Below, piece after piece: positions 62,840 through 64,000 of a DNA stretch of 64,000 nt. Origin of the DNA: Streptomyces sp. ML-6 (GTDB lineage: Bacteria > Actinomycetota > Actinomycetes > Streptomycetales > Streptomycetaceae); contig NZ_JAOTIK010000001.1 of NCBI RefSeq assembly GCF_030116705.1, positions 806,001 to 870,000 of the forward strand. Direction: 5' to 3'. The stretch's first letter is position 1, and every line of letters starts with the position of its first letter. The position numbers were made by a program, and so were the translations under genes. The notes below the pieces were generated by a model, which saw nothing but the letters and a program-made list of their open reading frames with translations, was not told the DNA's origin and did no database searches.

Positions 62840-63109
62840 TCAGGGTATGTCGCCCCGCCAGTCCCACCGGGCGGGATCGCCGTCCCGGGGACCGTACTCC
62901 GCCCGGCCGCCCGCTCCGAACCGCCCGATCTCCGTGTTCAGCGCCGCCCCCTCGCGCAGCGCCGCGTCCGTCCAGCCGGTCACGTCGAGGAGCAGCCCGT
63001 CGAGGGGGCCGCCCACCAGCTCCCGGTAGGAGTGGCCCGGCCGGGGTCCCGGATCGGGATCGTCGTGGTCGGCGCCGTACACGCGCCGCTGCCGCATCAG
63101 CTCGTCCAT
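62840..63109 (-). CDS. Hypothetical 89-aa protein
   Basis: Encodes 89 aa, acidic and Gly-rich, starting MDELMRQRRVYGADHDDPDPG and ending ARWDWRGDIP. The central segment SYRELVGGPLDGLLLDVTGWTDAALREGAAL looks like a real small globular domain seen in streptomycetes. No Cys, signal peptide or membrane helix; function unknown. The open frame continues upstream, but ATG 63109 begins the conserved-looking part. Confidence 0.7.
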   Translation of the reverse strand: MDELMRQRRVYGADHDDPDPGPRPGHSYRELVGGPLDGLLLDVTGWTDAALREGAALNTEIGRFGAGGRAEYGPRDGDPARWDWRGDIP

Positions 63110-63415
63110 GGGGGCAGGATCGCACCCGGCACTGACAGCGGCGCCCCGGTGGCCGCCGGGCCCCGCGGGCACGTCGGCCCCGCCCGGCGGCGGGGCAGTC
63201 CCGCTCCGGCGCCGGTCCCGGCTCCCGAACAGGCACCGGGCCCCGGCGGGCCGTAGCGTACGAAACGGCCCCGGCGCACGTCCGCGACGCCCCACCGCTC
63301 CGCGCGGACGGGGGTCCCTCATGGATCTCCCGGACAGAGGGGCCGAAAGTCCCTGCCGTACGACGGCCGTACGTACCAGCCTGGGACGGGATACCGCCGG
63401 ATTCTGGAGGGAACC
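63110..63415. other. Spacer before the universal stress protein
   Basis: About 305 bp. The only recognisable element is the DevR/OsdR-like box at 63339-63353. The left part is GC-rich and shows no gene, hairpin terminator or repeat. Confidence 0.5.
63339..63353. promoter_or_regulatory. DevR/OsdR (DosR-type) box
   Basis: GGGGCCGAAAGTCCC; its complement GGGACTTTCGGCCCC matches the DosR/DevR dormancy box of the GGGACTTT-(A/C)G-(T/G)CCC type. It lies about 63 bp upstream of the universal stress protein ATG, a standard target of DevR in mycobacteria and of OsdR in Streptomyces. Sequence match seen; control inferred. Confidence 0.6.
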
Positions 63416-64000
63416 ATGACCGCCACCGACCGTCCCGTGATCGCCGCCGTGGACGGCTCCCCGCACAGCCGGGAAGCCCTCGACTGGGCCGCCCACGAAG
63501 CCGTGCGACGAGGACTCGCACTGGTCGTCGTACACGCCCGGACGCCCGATCGGCGCAGTGCGCAGGACGCCCTGCGGCGCGAGTCGGAGGAACTGCTCGA
63601 ACGGTCCGTGCAGCGGGTGTCCGAGATCGAGCCGACCCTGCACCCGACGACGCTCTCGCCTCTGGACTTCCCCTCGGCGGCCCTCACTTCGCTCAGCCGT
63701 GACGCGTCGCTGGTGGTCGTCGGCTCGCGCGGGCTCGGCGGGTTCCGGTCCCTGATGCTCGGCTCCAACAGCCTCGCGACCGCCTCGATGGCCAAGTGTC
63801 CCGTCGTCGTCATCCACGGCGGGGCGACGGACGAGGGGGCGACGGCGGAGGAGTTCACCGACATCGTCGCGGGCGTGGCCGCTGACGAGAGCAGCGAAGC
63901 GGTGCTGGAGTTCGCCTTCGGGACCGCCGCCTCCCGGCCGGGCGCACGGCTGCGGATCGTGCACGGCTGGACGATGTTCTCCTCGCTCCTGTCCGGCGGC
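63416..64000 (+). CDS. Universal stress protein, two-domain type (cut by window)
   Basis: 195 codons are visible, open to the window end. The first USP domain (residues 1-140) begins TDRPVIAAVDGSPHSREALDWAAHEA and ends with the ATP-binding motif GSRGLGGFRSLMLGSNSLATASMAKCPVVVIH. A second domain starts near residue 150 (FTDIVAGVAADESSEAVLEFAF ... RLRIVHGWTM). Tandem USPs of about 290 aa are expected. Ribosome site GGAGGGAACC. Probably induced by hypoxia or nitric oxide through the upstream DevR-type box. Confidence 0.94.
   Translation, partial: MTATDRPVIAAVDGSPHSREALDWAAHEAVRRGLALVVVHARTPDRRSAQDALRRESEELLERSVQRVSEIEPTLHPTTLSPLDFPSAALTSLSRDASLVVVGSRGLGGFRSLMLGSNSLATASMAKCPVVVIHGGATDEGATAEEFTDIVAGVAADESSEAVLEFAFGTAASRPGARLRIVHGWTMFSSLLSGG

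Overview
The window is chromosomal DNA of a Streptomyces-type actinomycete. It has very high GC with strongly GC3-biased codons, frequent GTG/TTG starts, hairpin terminators without U-tracts, and genus-typical families: the WhiJ/DUF397/RsbW triad, DUF5753 regulators, ydaO-type riboswitch control of a cell-wall hydrolase, an ECF41 sigma factor, a divergent third EF-Tu (tuf3) and a SARP remnant. From memory, the order clpP paralogue - bioFBAD - purB - mug - two-component system - phoD - Cys/Met enzyme - tuf3 resembles the SCO1230-SCO1325 part of the S. coelicolor map. This was not checked by alignment. No rRNA, tRNA or CRISPR was found.

Layout. 0.1-1.4 kb: Phd/YefM-type antitoxin divergent from a ClpP paralogue that lacks the catalytic His. 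1.5-4.3 kb: c-di-AMP riboswitch with an NlpC/P60 endopeptidase, then an RsbW-like ATPase, a DUF5753 regulator and a DUF397 protein. 4.3-8.8 kb: biotin genes, bioF divergent from bioBAD. 8.9-14.4 kb: methyltransferase, a Fic-like toxin/RHH antitoxin pair, secreted SLT protein, GNAT, two CNNM/CBS membrane proteins. 14.5-17.5 kb: SGNH hydrolase, purB, mug. 17.6-21.2 kb: ABC transporter divergent from a histidine kinase/response regulator pair. 21.3-28.1 kb: ROK and GntR regulators, ECF41 sigma factor, alpha/beta hydrolase, EamA exporter and a frameshifted MocR regulator. 28.2-39.3 kb: Tat-secreted PhoD phosphatase, SWIM/DUF6493 pair, membrane-anchored ACT-GNAT acetyltransferase, gamma-family Cys/Met PLP enzyme with a divergent Lrp regulator, DUF885 peptidase.

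39.4-45.0 kb is an accessory islet. Decayed tyrosine-recombinase sequence lies on the left and a frameshifted, truncated SARP regulator abuts sbcC on the right. Between them is a compact minus-strand operon: 64-aa six-Cys peptide, MauE-like membrane redox protein, TlpA-like thioredoxin, ABC exporter and S26 signal peptidase. I read it as a production, disulfide-forming, export and leader-cleavage system for a small Cys-rich peptide. It has no radical-SAM, lanthipeptide or YcaO enzyme, and it is the best candidate here for an undescribed system.

45.0-64.0 kb is core-like: sbcCD, YigZ, CoA-binding protein, AAC(3)-type acetyltransferase, two left-handed beta-helix proteins, DedA and TVP38 membrane proteins, hotdog thioesterase, MFS exporter, spermidine-synthase-like protein, patatin, tuf3, uppP, a LapA-domain protein and, at the right edge, a universal stress protein cut by the window and preceded by a DevR/OsdR-like box.

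Three reading-frame anomalies occur. Two are apparent one-base losses in G-runs (mocR, SARP). The third is a missing stop in the EamA gene. Either sequencing error or real decay could explain them.
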